Origin: Candidatus Rokuibacteriota bacterium
GTDB taxonomy: Bacteria > Methylomirabilota > Methylomirabilia > Rokubacteriales > CSP1-6
Length of the DNA: 64,000 bases
Direction of reading: 5' to 3'
Assembly: GCA_003220265.1 (NCBI GenBank)
Contig: QHRW01000112.1
Location: forward strand, 21,372 to 85,371
The translations under genes were made by a program, and so were the position numbers. The notes under the pieces were generated by a model that did not search any database, had not been told where the DNA came from, and saw only the letters and a list, made by a program, of their open reading frames with translations. Of this stretch, positions 50,025 through 57,791 are shown piece after piece (position 1 is the first letter of the stretch; every line of letters begins with the position of its first letter).

Positions 50025-50903
50025 ATGAGCGTGGTGGTGACGCCGGAGATGATCGGGCAGGTGGTCATCTCCGGCATCTTGTCCGGGGCGCTCTATGCGA
50101 TGGTCGCGCTCGGCCTCGCCTTGATCTTCGGCGTGATGCGCGTGATCAACATCGCGCACGGGCCGCTGCTGATGCTGGGCGCCTACGTCACCTTCTTTCT
50201 CTACAGCCGCACGGGCATGAACCCGTTCCTCACGGTGCCGCTGGCGATGGCGGCGCTCTTCGTGGTGGGCGTGCTGCTGCAGCGCACGCTGGTCTTCCGC
50301 GTGGTCGATGCGCCCGAGCTCTCGTCGCTGCTGCTGACGTTCGGGATCTCGATCGCCCTGGTCAACGTCGCCCAGAACCTCTTCACGTCGGACCTGCGCG
50401 CGGTGGAGTACATCACGGGCTCGTGGAGCGTGGGCGGAGTCGCGCTGTCCAAGCCGCGCTTCATCGCGTTCGTGTTCGCGCTGGCGGTGACGGGCGCCGC
50501 GTTCCTCTTCCTCAAGACGACCCGGCTCGGCAAGGCCATCCGCGCCACCTCGCAGAGCCGTGAGGTGGCGCTGGTGTGCGGCATCGACGTCGGGCGCATC
50601 CACATGCTCACGTTCGGGCTGGCCAGCGCGCTGGCCGCCGGCGGCGGCGCGCTGCTGGCGGTGATCGTGGCGATCCAGCCGGAGATGGGCGGCGTGTGGA
50701 CGTTCAAGTCGTTCCTGGTGATCGTGCTGGGCGGCGCCGGCAACTATCCCGGCGCGCTCCTCGGCGGGCTCCTGCTCGGTCTCGTCGAGCAGCTCGCCTC
50801 GCTCTTCCTCACCACGCAGCTCTCCGAGGTCGTGGCCTACGTGCTGCTCGTGCTGGTCTTGCTCGTCCGGCCGACCGGCCTGCTGGGCGGCCGCCAGACG
50901 TGA
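50025..50903 (+). CDS. livH: Branched-chain amino-acid ABC transporter permease LivH-type
   Basis: A 292-residue membrane protein with about eight helices and the LivH/permease signatures LSGALYAMVALGLALIFGVMRVINIAHGPLLMLGAY (about 18-53) and RATSQSREVALVCGIDVGRI (about 170-190, an EAA-type loop). It forms the channel with LivM. The ATG at 50025 has a good spacing to the family B repeat. It overlaps livM by GTGA. Confidence 0.93.
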   Translation: MSVVVTPEMIGQVVISGILSGALYAMVALGLALIFGVMRVINIAHGPLLMLGAYVTFFLYSRTGMNPFLTVPLAMAALFVVGVLLQRTLVFRVVDAPELSSLLLTFGISIALVNVAQNLFTSDLRAVEYITGSWSVGGVALSKPRFIAFVFALAVTGAAFLFLKTTRLGKAIRATSQSREVALVCGIDVGRIHMLTFGLASALAAGGGALLAVIVAIQPEMGGVWTFKSFLVIVLGGAGNYPGALLGGLLLGLVEQLASLFLTTQLSEVVAYVLLVLVLLVRPTGLLGGRQT

Positions 50904-51829
50904 GGCTCTCGCCCGCGGTCGTGCTGCCGGCGCTCGCCGTCGTGCTGGCCGCCCTCGTCCTCTATCCGTTCGTCGGCACCGGCTACGGCGTGCGCGCGAT
51001 GCTGCAGATCTTCATGTGGATCGCCCTGGCCGGCTCGTGGAACCTGATCTCGGGGCTGACGGGCTACGTGTCGTTCGGCCACGTGGCCTTCTTCGGGGCG
51101 GGCGCCTACACGGGCGCGATCCTGGTGGCCAGCGCCGGTTGGTCGTGGCCGGTCGCCGCGCTGGCCGGCGGGATCGCGGCGGCGCTGCTGGCGCTGTTCA
51201 TCGGCTATCCGTGCCTGCGGCTCAAGGGGCCGTACTTCGCGATCGCCATGCTGGGGCTCAACGAAGTGCTGCGCGCGCTCGTGTCGTACTTCGAGGGGCT
51301 GACCGGCGGCGGCAACGGCCTGTCGCTGCCGACGCTCGACGCCACGCGCGCGATCTATTACGTCATGGGTGTGCTGGCCGTGGCGGTGACGGCGATGACG
51401 TACGCGATCATCACGTCGCGCTTCGGGCTGCGCCTGATGACGATCCGCGAGGACGAGATCGCCGCCGAGGCCATGGGCATCGACACCTTCCATCACAAGC
51501 TGGCCGCGTTCCTGCTGTCGGCCGTGGGGCCCGGCATCGCCGGGGCGTTGACCGCGCGCGACCAGGGCTACATCGAGCCGCTCAGCGTGTTCCCGCTCGC
51601 CATCACGGTGACGATGATCGTGATGGTGCTCTTCGGCGGCAAGGGCACGGTGTGGGGGCCGGTGCTCGGCGCCGCCGCGCTCTTCGTGATCCAGGAAATC
51701 GTCTGGGCGCGTTATCCCTACGTGCACCCGCTGCTCTTCGGCGCCATCATCGTGGCGGTCGTCCTGCTGATGCCGCGCGGCGTGCTGGGCCTGCTCCAGC
51801 TGAAATACCGGCTGCCGCGCACGATCTGA
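50900..51829 (+). CDS. livM: Branched-chain amino-acid ABC transporter permease LivM-type
   Basis: A 309-residue membrane protein: LAGSWNLISGLTGYVSFGHVAFFGAGAY (about 43-70), PCLRLKGPYFAIAMLGLNE and an EAA-like TIREDEIAAEAMGIDTFHHKLAAF (about 180-203). The GTG at 50900 overlaps the livH stop. Its stop shares one base with the livG ATG. Confidence 0.93.
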   Translation: MRLSPAVVLPALAVVLAALVLYPFVGTGYGVRAMLQIFMWIALAGSWNLISGLTGYVSFGHVAFFGAGAYTGAILVASAGWSWPVAALAGGIAAALLALFIGYPCLRLKGPYFAIAMLGLNEVLRALVSYFEGLTGGGNGLSLPTLDATRAIYYVMGVLAVAVTAMTYAIITSRFGLRLMTIREDEIAAEAMGIDTFHHKLAAFLLSAVGPGIAGALTARDQGYIEPLSVFPLAITVTMIVMVLFGGKGTVWGPVLGAAALFVIQEIVWARYPYVHPLLFGAIIVAVVLLMPRGVLGLLQLKYRLPRTI

Positions 51830-52530
51830 TGGCCGTCCTCGCCGTCGACGGGGTCAAGAAGCGCTTCGGCGGCGTGACGGCCGTCAACGGCGTCTCCATC
51901 GCGCTGGAGGCCGGACGCATCTACGGCCTCATCGGGCCCAACGGCTCCGGCAAGACGACGCTGTTCAACTGCATCACGGGCCTGGAGCGCATCGACGCCG
52001 GCCGCGTGCGCTTCAAGGACGAGCGGATCGACGGCCTCAAGCCCTCGCAGGTGGCGCGACGGGGGATCGGCCGCACGTTCCAGATGATCCGCGTGTTCCC
52101 CGAGCTCACCGCGCTCGAGAACCTGCTGGTGGTCACGCGCGGCCCGCGTCCGCAGGCCGAGCGGCGCGGGCGCGAGCTGCTGCAGTTCGTGAAGCTGGCT
52201 GGCCTGGCCGACGAGTACGCGGGGAACCTCTCGTACGGCCAGCAGAAGCTCGTCGAGTTCGTGCGGGTGCTCATGACCGATCCCACGCTGATCCTGCTCG
52301 ACGAGCCGGCGGCCGGCGTCAACCGCACGCTGCTCAACGACCTGCTGGCCGCCGTGGCGCGGCTGCGCGACGAGGGGCGTACGATCCTCCTGGTCGAGCA
52401 CGACATGAAGGTCGTCATGGGACTCTGCGAGACCGTCTTCGTGCTCGACCACGGCGACAAGATCGCCGAGGGCCCACCGGGCATCATCCAGGCCGATGAG
52501 CGTGTCATCGAAGCGTACTTCGGGAGATGA
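51829..52530 (+). CDS. livG: Branched-chain amino-acid ABC transporter ATPase LivG-type
   Basis: A 233-residue ABC ATPase: Walker A GLIGPNGSGKTTLFNCITG (about 32-50), RRGIGRTFQMIRVFPELTALENLLV (LivG-type Q-loop region), LSYGQQKLVEFVRVLMTDP (signature), Walker B LILLDEPAAG and VEHDMKVVM. The family B repeat begins right after the stop. LivF is not next; it is 2.3 kb further on. Confidence 0.94.
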   Translation: MAVLAVDGVKKRFGGVTAVNGVSIALEAGRIYGLIGPNGSGKTTLFNCITGLERIDAGRVRFKDERIDGLKPSQVARRGIGRTFQMIRVFPELTALENLLVVTRGPRPQAERRGRELLQFVKLAGLADEYAGNLSYGQQKLVEFVRVLMTDPTLILLDEPAAGVNRTLLNDLLAAVARLRDEGRTILLVEHDMKVVMGLCETVFVLDHGDKIAEGPPGIIQADERVIEAYFGR

Positions 52531-52645
52531 CCCGGAGGGGGGCTTCGCCCCCCTTCCGGCGGTCGTCGCCTCGCCTCGCGGCTCGGATCCTCCCTGCCTC
52601 CCCCCAGAACCGGATTGCGCCGGCGGAGCCGGCGCTCGAGATTCG
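52531..52645 (+). repeat. Family B palindromic element, copy 2
   Basis: Starts with a ggggggc-ttc-gcccccc hairpin (52537-52553) just after livG, then a C/T-rich stretch and ggattgcgccggcggagccggcgctcga (52612-52639). Copy 3 follows with a 121-base period. Confidence 0.65.
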
Positions 52646-52765
52646 GGGGGGAGCGTTGCTCCCCCTCCGACGGTCGTCGCAGCGCCTTCGGCGCCGCTCC
52701 TCCCTGCCCCCCCACAGACCGAGGATTGCGCCGGCGAAGCCGGCGCTCGAAAGCGGGGGATCGAA
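52646..52765 (+). repeat. Family B palindromic element, copy 3
   Basis: A second copy of the same order of parts (gggggggagcgttgctcccc hairpin, cggtcgtcgc, gctcctccctgccccccc, ggattgcgccggcgaagccggcgctcgaaa from 52733), offset by 121 bases from copy 2. The following gene starts at 52769. Confidence 0.65.
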
Positions 52766-52768
52766 TCG

Positions 52769-54223
52769 GTGGGAGTGTGGGTCGTGCTGGTCGTCGGTGC
52801 AGTGATCGTGGCGTGGAGGACGTGGACGTCATTGTCGTGGCCGTTTGTGCATGATGCGCCGTTGATGCATTACGTGGCGTGGAGGATGGCGGAGGGGGCG
52901 GTGGCGTATCGGGATGTGTTCGATATGAATTTCCCGGGCGTGTACCTGCTCCATCTCTTCGTTCTGACGACGCTGGGGACGAGTGACCTGGCATGGCGGG
53001 TGTTCGATCTGAGCTGGCTCGGGCTGACGTGCGCGTTGATCGGCGTGATCGTCGGCGCGTGGGGGCGGGGGGCGGCGGTGGGCGCCGGGCTCATGTTCGC
53101 GCTGTATCACCTGGCCGGCGGGGCGTGGCAGGCGGGGCAGCGGGATTTCGTGTTGTGTGCGTTCCTGCTCGGTGGCGTGCTGGGGGTGACGCGGTGGCTG
53201 GAGTCCGGCGGGCGGGCGCGCGTGGCGCTAGCGTGCGGCGGGCTGGCGCTGGGCGCATCGATCACCATCAAGCCCCACGCCGTGGCCCTCACGGCGATGC
53301 TCGGCGTGCTGATCGTCGTCGCGGCGTGGCGCGCGGGCGGCCCCGCCCCGGCCTCGCTCGGGGTCTTCCTCGCGGGCGTCGTGACGGCACCCGCCGGCGT
53401 CGTCGCCTGGCTGGCGGCGGCGGGCGCGCTGCCGGCGTGGCGCGCGATCGTCCTCGACTATCTGGTGCCACTCTACTCGCGGCTCGGACACACCGGCGAA
53501 TGGTTGATCTATCAGCCCGGCGCGTGGATCGCGCTCGGCGCCGGTGTTGCGATCTCGGCCGCCAGCGCGCTGGCCGCGGGACGCTTCGGCGCGCGCCACG
53601 GCGTCGTCGCACTCGGCGTGATGTACGGTGTCGTGCATTTCATCGGGCAGGCGAAGGGCTGGGAGTATCACCTCTATCCGCTGGCCGCCTTCGCGATCGT
53701 GCTGCTGTTCGCCGAGGTGCGCCCGGCGCTGGCGCGCGTGCGGTGGCCCCCGGCGCTGCCGCTCCTGCTCTGCGTGCTCGTGACGGCGGCGCTGCTCACC
53801 GCCAAGGCCGGCGACGTGAGCGACGCGGGCTGGGAGCGCGACAGGGCCGAGCGCGCGCGGCGGCTGGCCGACGAGCTGGCGGCTCGCCTGGCGCCCGGCG
53901 ACACGGTGCAGGTGCTCGACACGACGGGCGGCGGGATCCACGCGCTGCTGCGCCTCCACGTCAAGCAGCCCACGCGCTTCATCTACGACTTCCATTTCTT
54001 CCACGACGCGGGCCATCCCACGATTCGCGCGCTCCGCGCCGAGCTGGTGCACGACCTGGCCGCGCGCCCGCCCCGGCTGATCGTGCTCTTCGAGCAGGGC
54101 TGGCCCGCGGGCGGCTACGAGCGGGTCGATACGTTTGCCGAGCTGCGCGAGTGGCTGGCAGGGTACGATCTCGTCCGCCCGGGACCGGGCTACCGGATCT
54201 ATGCACAGCGCCACCGTTCGTAA
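52769..54223 (+). CDS. Membrane glycosyltransferase (GT39/GT83-like)
   Basis: A 484-residue membrane protein with about ten helices. The N-terminal loop holds PFVHDAPLMHYVAWRMAEGAV and VFDMNFPGVYLLH (acidic DxxxxD/E-type catalytic loop of ArnT/PMT-like lipid-sugar transferases, about 25-60). The C-terminal third is a soluble extracytoplasmic domain. It lies inside the liv cluster, with no functional link to amino-acid uptake evident. GTG 52769 is the likely start, after a family B repeat. Confidence 0.82.
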   Translation: MGVWVVLVVGAVIVAWRTWTSLSWPFVHDAPLMHYVAWRMAEGAVAYRDVFDMNFPGVYLLHLFVLTTLGTSDLAWRVFDLSWLGLTCALIGVIVGAWGRGAAVGAGLMFALYHLAGGAWQAGQRDFVLCAFLLGGVLGVTRWLESGGRARVALACGGLALGASITIKPHAVALTAMLGVLIVVAAWRAGGPAPASLGVFLAGVVTAPAGVVAWLAAAGALPAWRAIVLDYLVPLYSRLGHTGEWLIYQPGAWIALGAGVAISAASALAAGRFGARHGVVALGVMYGVVHFIGQAKGWEYHLYPLAAFAIVLLFAEVRPALARVRWPPALPLLLCVLVTAALLTAKAGDVSDAGWERDRAERARRLADELAARLAPGDTVQVLDTTGGGIHALLRLHVKQPTRFIYDFHFFHDAGHPTIRALRAELVHDLAARPPRLIVLFEQGWPAGGYERVDTFAELREWLAGYDLVRPGPGYRIYAQRHRS

Positions 54224-54848
54224 GATCATCCGCGCCTACGACGATCCAATCGTGCGCGCCTACTGCTGGGCGCGCTTCGGCATCCTGCGCCAGCGCTTCC
54301 TGGACGAGATCGGCCAGTACCTGCCGGCCGAGGGACCCGTGCTCGACATCGGCTGCGGCTTCGGCCTCTTCTCGCTCTACTACGCCGCCAGCGCGCCGGG
54401 GCGCTTCGTGCGCGGGCTCGACGTCAACGGCGGCCGGATCGCGCTGGCCCGTCGCGCGGCGGCGCGCCTGGGGCTCGACAACGTCGCCTACGAGGAGGGT
54501 GACGCGCGCGACTTCAAGGGCGACGGAGAGATGGGCGCGGCCTACATGCTCGACATCGTCCACCACGTCCCCCCGGCCAGCGTGCCGCCGCTGCTGCGCG
54601 CGCTGCGCCGCGCGCTGCCGGCCGGCGGCCGCCTCCTCGTGAAGGACGTGGACACGCGCCCGGCGCCCAAGCGCTGGTTCACGTGGCTGCTCGACAAGGC
54701 GATGGCGCCGGCCGTCCCCGTGCACTACTGGAGCGCCGACGCGCTGGCCGGCGCGCTCGAAGGTGCCGGCTTCGTCGTGCGCCGTCACCTGATGGTCGAC
54801 TGGCTGCCGTACCCGCACGTCCTCTACGTCTGCGAGGCGCGCGGGTGA
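54201..54848 (+). CDS. Class I SAM-dependent methyltransferase
   Basis: A 215-residue methyltransferase: VLDIGCGFGLFSLYYA (SAM motif I, about 47-62), GLDVNGGRIALARRAA (motif II acidic), GDARDFKGDG and YMLDIVHHVPPASV (motif IV). Start ATG 54201 overlaps the glycosyltransferase end by 23 bases. Its stop overlaps the livF-type GTG, so it is translationally coupled to an ABC gene. Confidence 0.87.
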   Translation: MHSATVRKIIRAYDDPIVRAYCWARFGILRQRFLDEIGQYLPAEGPVLDIGCGFGLFSLYYAASAPGRFVRGLDVNGGRIALARRAAARLGLDNVAYEEGDARDFKGDGEMGAAYMLDIVHHVPPASVPPLLRALRRALPAGGRLLVKDVDTRPAPKRWFTWLLDKAMAPAVPVHYWSADALAGALEGAGFVVRRHLMVDWLPYPHVLYVCEARG

Positions 54849-55567
54849 CGGCGGCCACGCCGCTGCTGATGGCCGAGCATCTCACCGCCGGCTACGGACG
54901 CTTCGACATCCTCCACGACGTCTCCCTGACCGTGCACGTCAACGAGATCGTCAGCATCATCGGGCCCAACGGCGCGGGCAAGTCGACGGCGTTCAAGACG
55001 GTCGTCGGCTTCCTCGCCCCGCGCACCGGCCGCGTGCTCTTCAACGGCGAGGAGATCACCGGCCTGCGCCCCGACCGCGTGCTGCGGCGCGGGCTGGCCT
55101 ACGTGCCGCAGGGCCGCATCGTCTTCCCGCAGATGACCGTGCTGGAAAACCTCCAGATGGGCGCCTACCTCGAGCGCGACCCCGCGCGCATGGCCGCCGC
55201 GCTCGACCGCGTGTACGCGCTCTTTCCCGTCCTGGCCGAGCGCCGCAAGCAGAACGCGGGGACCATGTCGGGCGGCGAGCAGCAGATGGTGGCCATCGCG
55301 CGCGCCCTCATGACGACGCCGCGGCTGATCCTGCTCGACGAACCTTCGCTCGGACTCTCGCCGAAGTTCGTCACGCTGATCTTCGACAAGCTCCAGGAGA
55401 TGCGGCAGGCCGGCTACACGCTGATGCTCGTGGAGCAGAACGCCGCCCGTGCCCTTGCCGTGGCCGACCGCGGCTACGTGCTCGAGCTCGGCCGCAACCG
55501 CTTCGAGGGCGCCGGCCCCCAGCTCCTGGCCGATCCCGAGGTGAAGCGGCTCTACCTGGGCGGTTGA
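54845..55567 (+). CDS. livF: Branched-chain amino-acid ABC transporter ATPase LivF-type
   Basis: A 240-residue ABC ATPase: ISIIGPNGAGKSTAFKTVVGF (about 38-58), RGLAYVPQGRIVFPQMTVLENLQMGAY (LivF-type), MSGGEQQMVAIARALMT signature, Walker B LILLDEPSLGLSPKFV and LVEQNAARAL. It completes the LivKHMGF set, though separated from livG by two unrelated genes. GTG 54845 overlaps the methyltransferase stop (GTGA). Confidence 0.94.
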   Translation: MTAATPLLMAEHLTAGYGRFDILHDVSLTVHVNEIVSIIGPNGAGKSTAFKTVVGFLAPRTGRVLFNGEEITGLRPDRVLRRGLAYVPQGRIVFPQMTVLENLQMGAYLERDPARMAAALDRVYALFPVLAERRKQNAGTMSGGEQQMVAIARALMTTPRLILLDEPSLGLSPKFVTLIFDKLQEMRQAGYTLMLVEQNAARALAVADRGYVLELGRNRFEGAGPQLLADPEVKRLYLGG

Positions 55568-55607
55568 GGTAGCGGCCGGCGCTCGGGAGGTCTATAGTCG
55601 GCGACGG

Positions 55608-55928
55608 ATGCCTCCTCCTCGCCGACCGGCTGTGATGGTCATCGCCGTCGCCGCCGCGCTCGTGGCGATCCTGCAGCTTCCCGGCCGCGCGAACTGTTCC
55701 AATCTCTCCTGGCGCTGGGTCGCCCTCACGCTCGAGGGGCTGGAGGCCGACGGCGCCGAGGAGCTGAATCACGAGACCGCGGCCGGCGACGACGCGGTCG
55801 TGCCCGCTCGCCCGGTGTGTCCGCGAAGCCCCGGCCACGCGGGGACGGTGGCGGCCTCGGCGCCGCCGCACGCCGGACCGGACGCCCTCGTCGACGCCAG
55901 CGTCACCCGCGCGCCCCCGGTCGCCTGA
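55608..55928 (+). CDS. Small exported protein, uncertain
   Basis: A 106-residue frame with a signal-anchor-like N-terminus (VMVIAVAAALVAILQLPGRA) followed by a polar domain. A TATAGT box ends 9 bases before the ATG, but no matching -35 is present. Composition is low-information; it may be spurious. Confidence 0.45.
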   Translation: MPPPRRPAVMVIAVAAALVAILQLPGRANCSNLSWRWVALTLEGLEADGAEELNHETAAGDDAVVPARPVCPRSPGHAGTVAASAPPHAGPDALVDASVTRAPPVA

Positions 55929-56027
55929 CCTCTCTCGCGCTCGCTCACGCGCCGCCGCTCGACGGGTGGACTGTCGCCCGGCGCCGGTGGTGCAGGCCGC
56001 TCACGCTCACGAGAGAAAGGTCTGTCT

Positions 56028-56270
56028 ATGCGACGCTTCGTCTTCACGACCGTCATCGGGTTGGCCGCCGTGCTCGTCGCCGGGCCGGCGCTGGCCTTTC
56101 AGTGCCCCAAGCTGATCAAGAAGATCGATGACGAGACCTCCATCCGCTTCGATCCCGCCGCCGCCGATGCCAGGGCCAAGGCGGCCGAGGCGGCCGAGCT
56201 GCACGCCAAGGGCAAGCACCCGGAGGCGGAGCAGGCCGCCAAGGACGGCTTGAAGCTGCTCGGGATGTAG
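56028..56270 (+). CDS. Small periplasmic protein with helical repeat
   Basis: An 80-residue protein: a signal peptide (MRRFVFTTVIGLAAVLVAGPALA), then FQCPKLIKKIDDETSIRFDPAAADARAKAAEAAELHAKGKHPEAEQAAKDGLKLLGM, which is mostly helical. Shine-Dalgarno gagaaagg (56010-56018) precedes it. A family of similar small soluble proteins seems likely; function unknown. Confidence 0.7.
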   Translation: MRRFVFTTVIGLAAVLVAGPALAFQCPKLIKKIDDETSIRFDPAAADARAKAAEAAELHAKGKHPEAEQAAKDGLKLLGM

Positions 56271-56274
56271 TCGT

Positions 56275-57078
56275 TCAGCGGTGCGCGCGGGCGGTGAGCC
56301 AGTCGGCCAGCCGCTCGCGCACGCCGCGCACGTCGCTCGGCAGGCGATGGCGCCAGCGCGCCGCGAAGCGCGCGAGCGCCTCGCGGCGCTGGGCGAGGTC
56401 CTGCGGCGCGCGCACGGGGGCGTTGGCGCCCGTGCGCGTGCCGCCGCCGCGATGGACGAACGGCGCGTTCACCACCACGCAACGCAGCCCCTGCTCGCGG
56501 ACCGCGAACGACAGCTCACGGTCATAGCCGTGGAAGAAGCCGTAGCCTTCGTCGAAGCCGCCGGCGGCCGTCAGCACGTCGCGGCGCAGCGCCAGGCACA
56601 CGCCGTCGACGGCGGCGACCTCCACCGTGTCGGCGCGCAGCGCGGCGCCGTCGAGCGTGTGAACGATGGTGCGGCCGGCGTAGCGCCCGTCGCGGCGAAG
56701 CCGGCGCGCGCCGTAGAGCCCGGCGAGCCCGACACCGGGCTCGTCCAGGGCCGCCCGCAGGCGGGCCAGCCAGCGCACGTCCCGCATCTCGGTGTCGTTG
56801 TGCAGGAAGCACAGCGCGTCGCCGCCGGCCAGCGCCGCCCCCTGGTTGAGCGCGCGGATGAGGCCGACGTTGTCGGTATTGCGCTGGTAGCGGAGCCGCA
56901 CCGGCAGGCGCTCGCGGCGAAAGAACGCCTCGGTGCCGTCGGACGAGGCATTGTCCACGACGCACAGCTCGAACGGCTCGCTGGTGCCGCGCAGACTCTC
57001 GAGACACGCGCGCGTGAGCGCGAGCTGGTTGTAGATGGGGATGACGACGCTGACCACGGCCGTGCCGCACTCTAGCAT
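56275..57078 (-). CDS. Family 2 glycosyltransferase
   Basis: A 267-residue GT-A protein: VVSVVIPIYNQLALTRACLESLRG (about 9-32), LCVVDNASSDGTEAFF (DNASxDGT), FLHNDTEMRD (DxD-equivalent, about 95) and GYDRELSFAVREQG. It would transfer a sugar onto a cell-surface or lipid acceptor. ATG 57078 is preferred to an upstream Met because the earlier residues are a poor match to the fold. Confidence 0.88.
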   Translation of the reverse strand: MLECGTAVVSVVIPIYNQLALTRACLESLRGTSEPFELCVVDNASSDGTEAFFRRERLPVRLRYQRNTDNVGLIRALNQGAALAGGDALCFLHNDTEMRDVRWLARLRAALDEPGVGLAGLYGARRLRRDGRYAGRTIVHTLDGAALRADTVEVAAVDGVCLALRRDVLTAAGGFDEGYGFFHGYDRELSFAVREQGLRCVVVNAPFVHRGGGTRTGANAPVRAPQDLAQRREALARFAARWRHRLPSDVRGVRERLADWLTARAHR

Positions 57079-57097
57079 CGTTGGCCCGGCGGCCGCC

Positions 57098-57126
57098 TTG
57101 ACTCCCCCCGCGCGCGACCCTACCAT
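57098..57126 (+). promoter_or_regulatory. Candidate promoter of the CheB gene
   Basis: TTGACT (57098-57103), a 17-base spacer and TACCAT (57121-57126), giving a leader of about 45 bases to GTG 57174. Confidence 0.5.
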
Positions 57127-57173
57127 GAGCGCCCGATCCGTTTGCTCGCACCAGCGACAGCAAAGGACTGCAT

Positions 57174-57791
57174 GTGCCGAATGAGCGCCCGCTTGGTCGT
57201 CCCCTCGAGCCGCAGTTCGACATCGTCGCGATCGGCGCGTCGGCGGGCGGTGTCGAGGCGCTGCACGTCGTAGTGAGCGCGCTGCCGGCGGACTTTCCGG
57301 CGCCGGTCCTCGTGGTGCAGCACATGGATCCGCGACACAAGAGCATGCTGGCCGGGCTGCTGGCCCGTCGGTCGCAGCTCTCAGTCAAGCAGGCCTCCGC
57401 GGACGAGGAGATCCGGCCGGGCACGGTCTACATCGCGCAGCCGGACGCGCACCTGCTCGTGCGCAACCGGCGGCTGCTGCTGACGGACACCGCCCAGGTG
57501 CACTTCAGCCGTCCGTCCATCGATCTGCTGTTCCACTCTGTCGCCGATGCCTACGGCGACCGGGCCATCGCCGTCGTGCTGTCGGGCTCGGGCGTGGACG
57601 GGGCCGACGGCGTCCGCGCCGTGAAGGCCAAGGGCGGCACGACGGTCGCGCAGAACCCTGCCTCGGCGGCGCACTCGGGCATGCCTCAGGCCGCCCGCGC
57701 CACCGGGTGCGTCGACGTGGTGCTGCCGCTCGAGGAGATCGGGCCCGCGCTGGTCAGCCTCGTGATACCGGCGACCGGAGCTGACGAATGA
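57174..57791 (+). CDS. cheB: CheB-type methylesterase domain protein
   Basis: A 205-residue CheB catalytic domain without a receiver: FDIVAIGASAGGVEALHVVVSALP (Ser23), VVQHMDPRHKSMLAGLLARRS (His50), and VVLSGSGVDGADGVRAVKA (Asp140). It hydrolyses methyl-glutamate on receptors or related proteins. Start GTG 57174. The stop overlaps the CheR-PAS ATG (ATGA). A second CheB-like gene lies at 61.9 kb. Confidence 0.9.
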   Translation: MPNERPLGRPLEPQFDIVAIGASAGGVEALHVVVSALPADFPAPVLVVQHMDPRHKSMLAGLLARRSQLSVKQASADEEIRPGTVYIAQPDAHLLVRNRRLLLTDTAQVHFSRPSIDLLFHSVADAYGDRAIAVVLSGSGVDGADGVRAVKAKGGTTVAQNPASAAHSGMPQAARATGCVDVVLPLEEIGPALVSLVIPATGADE

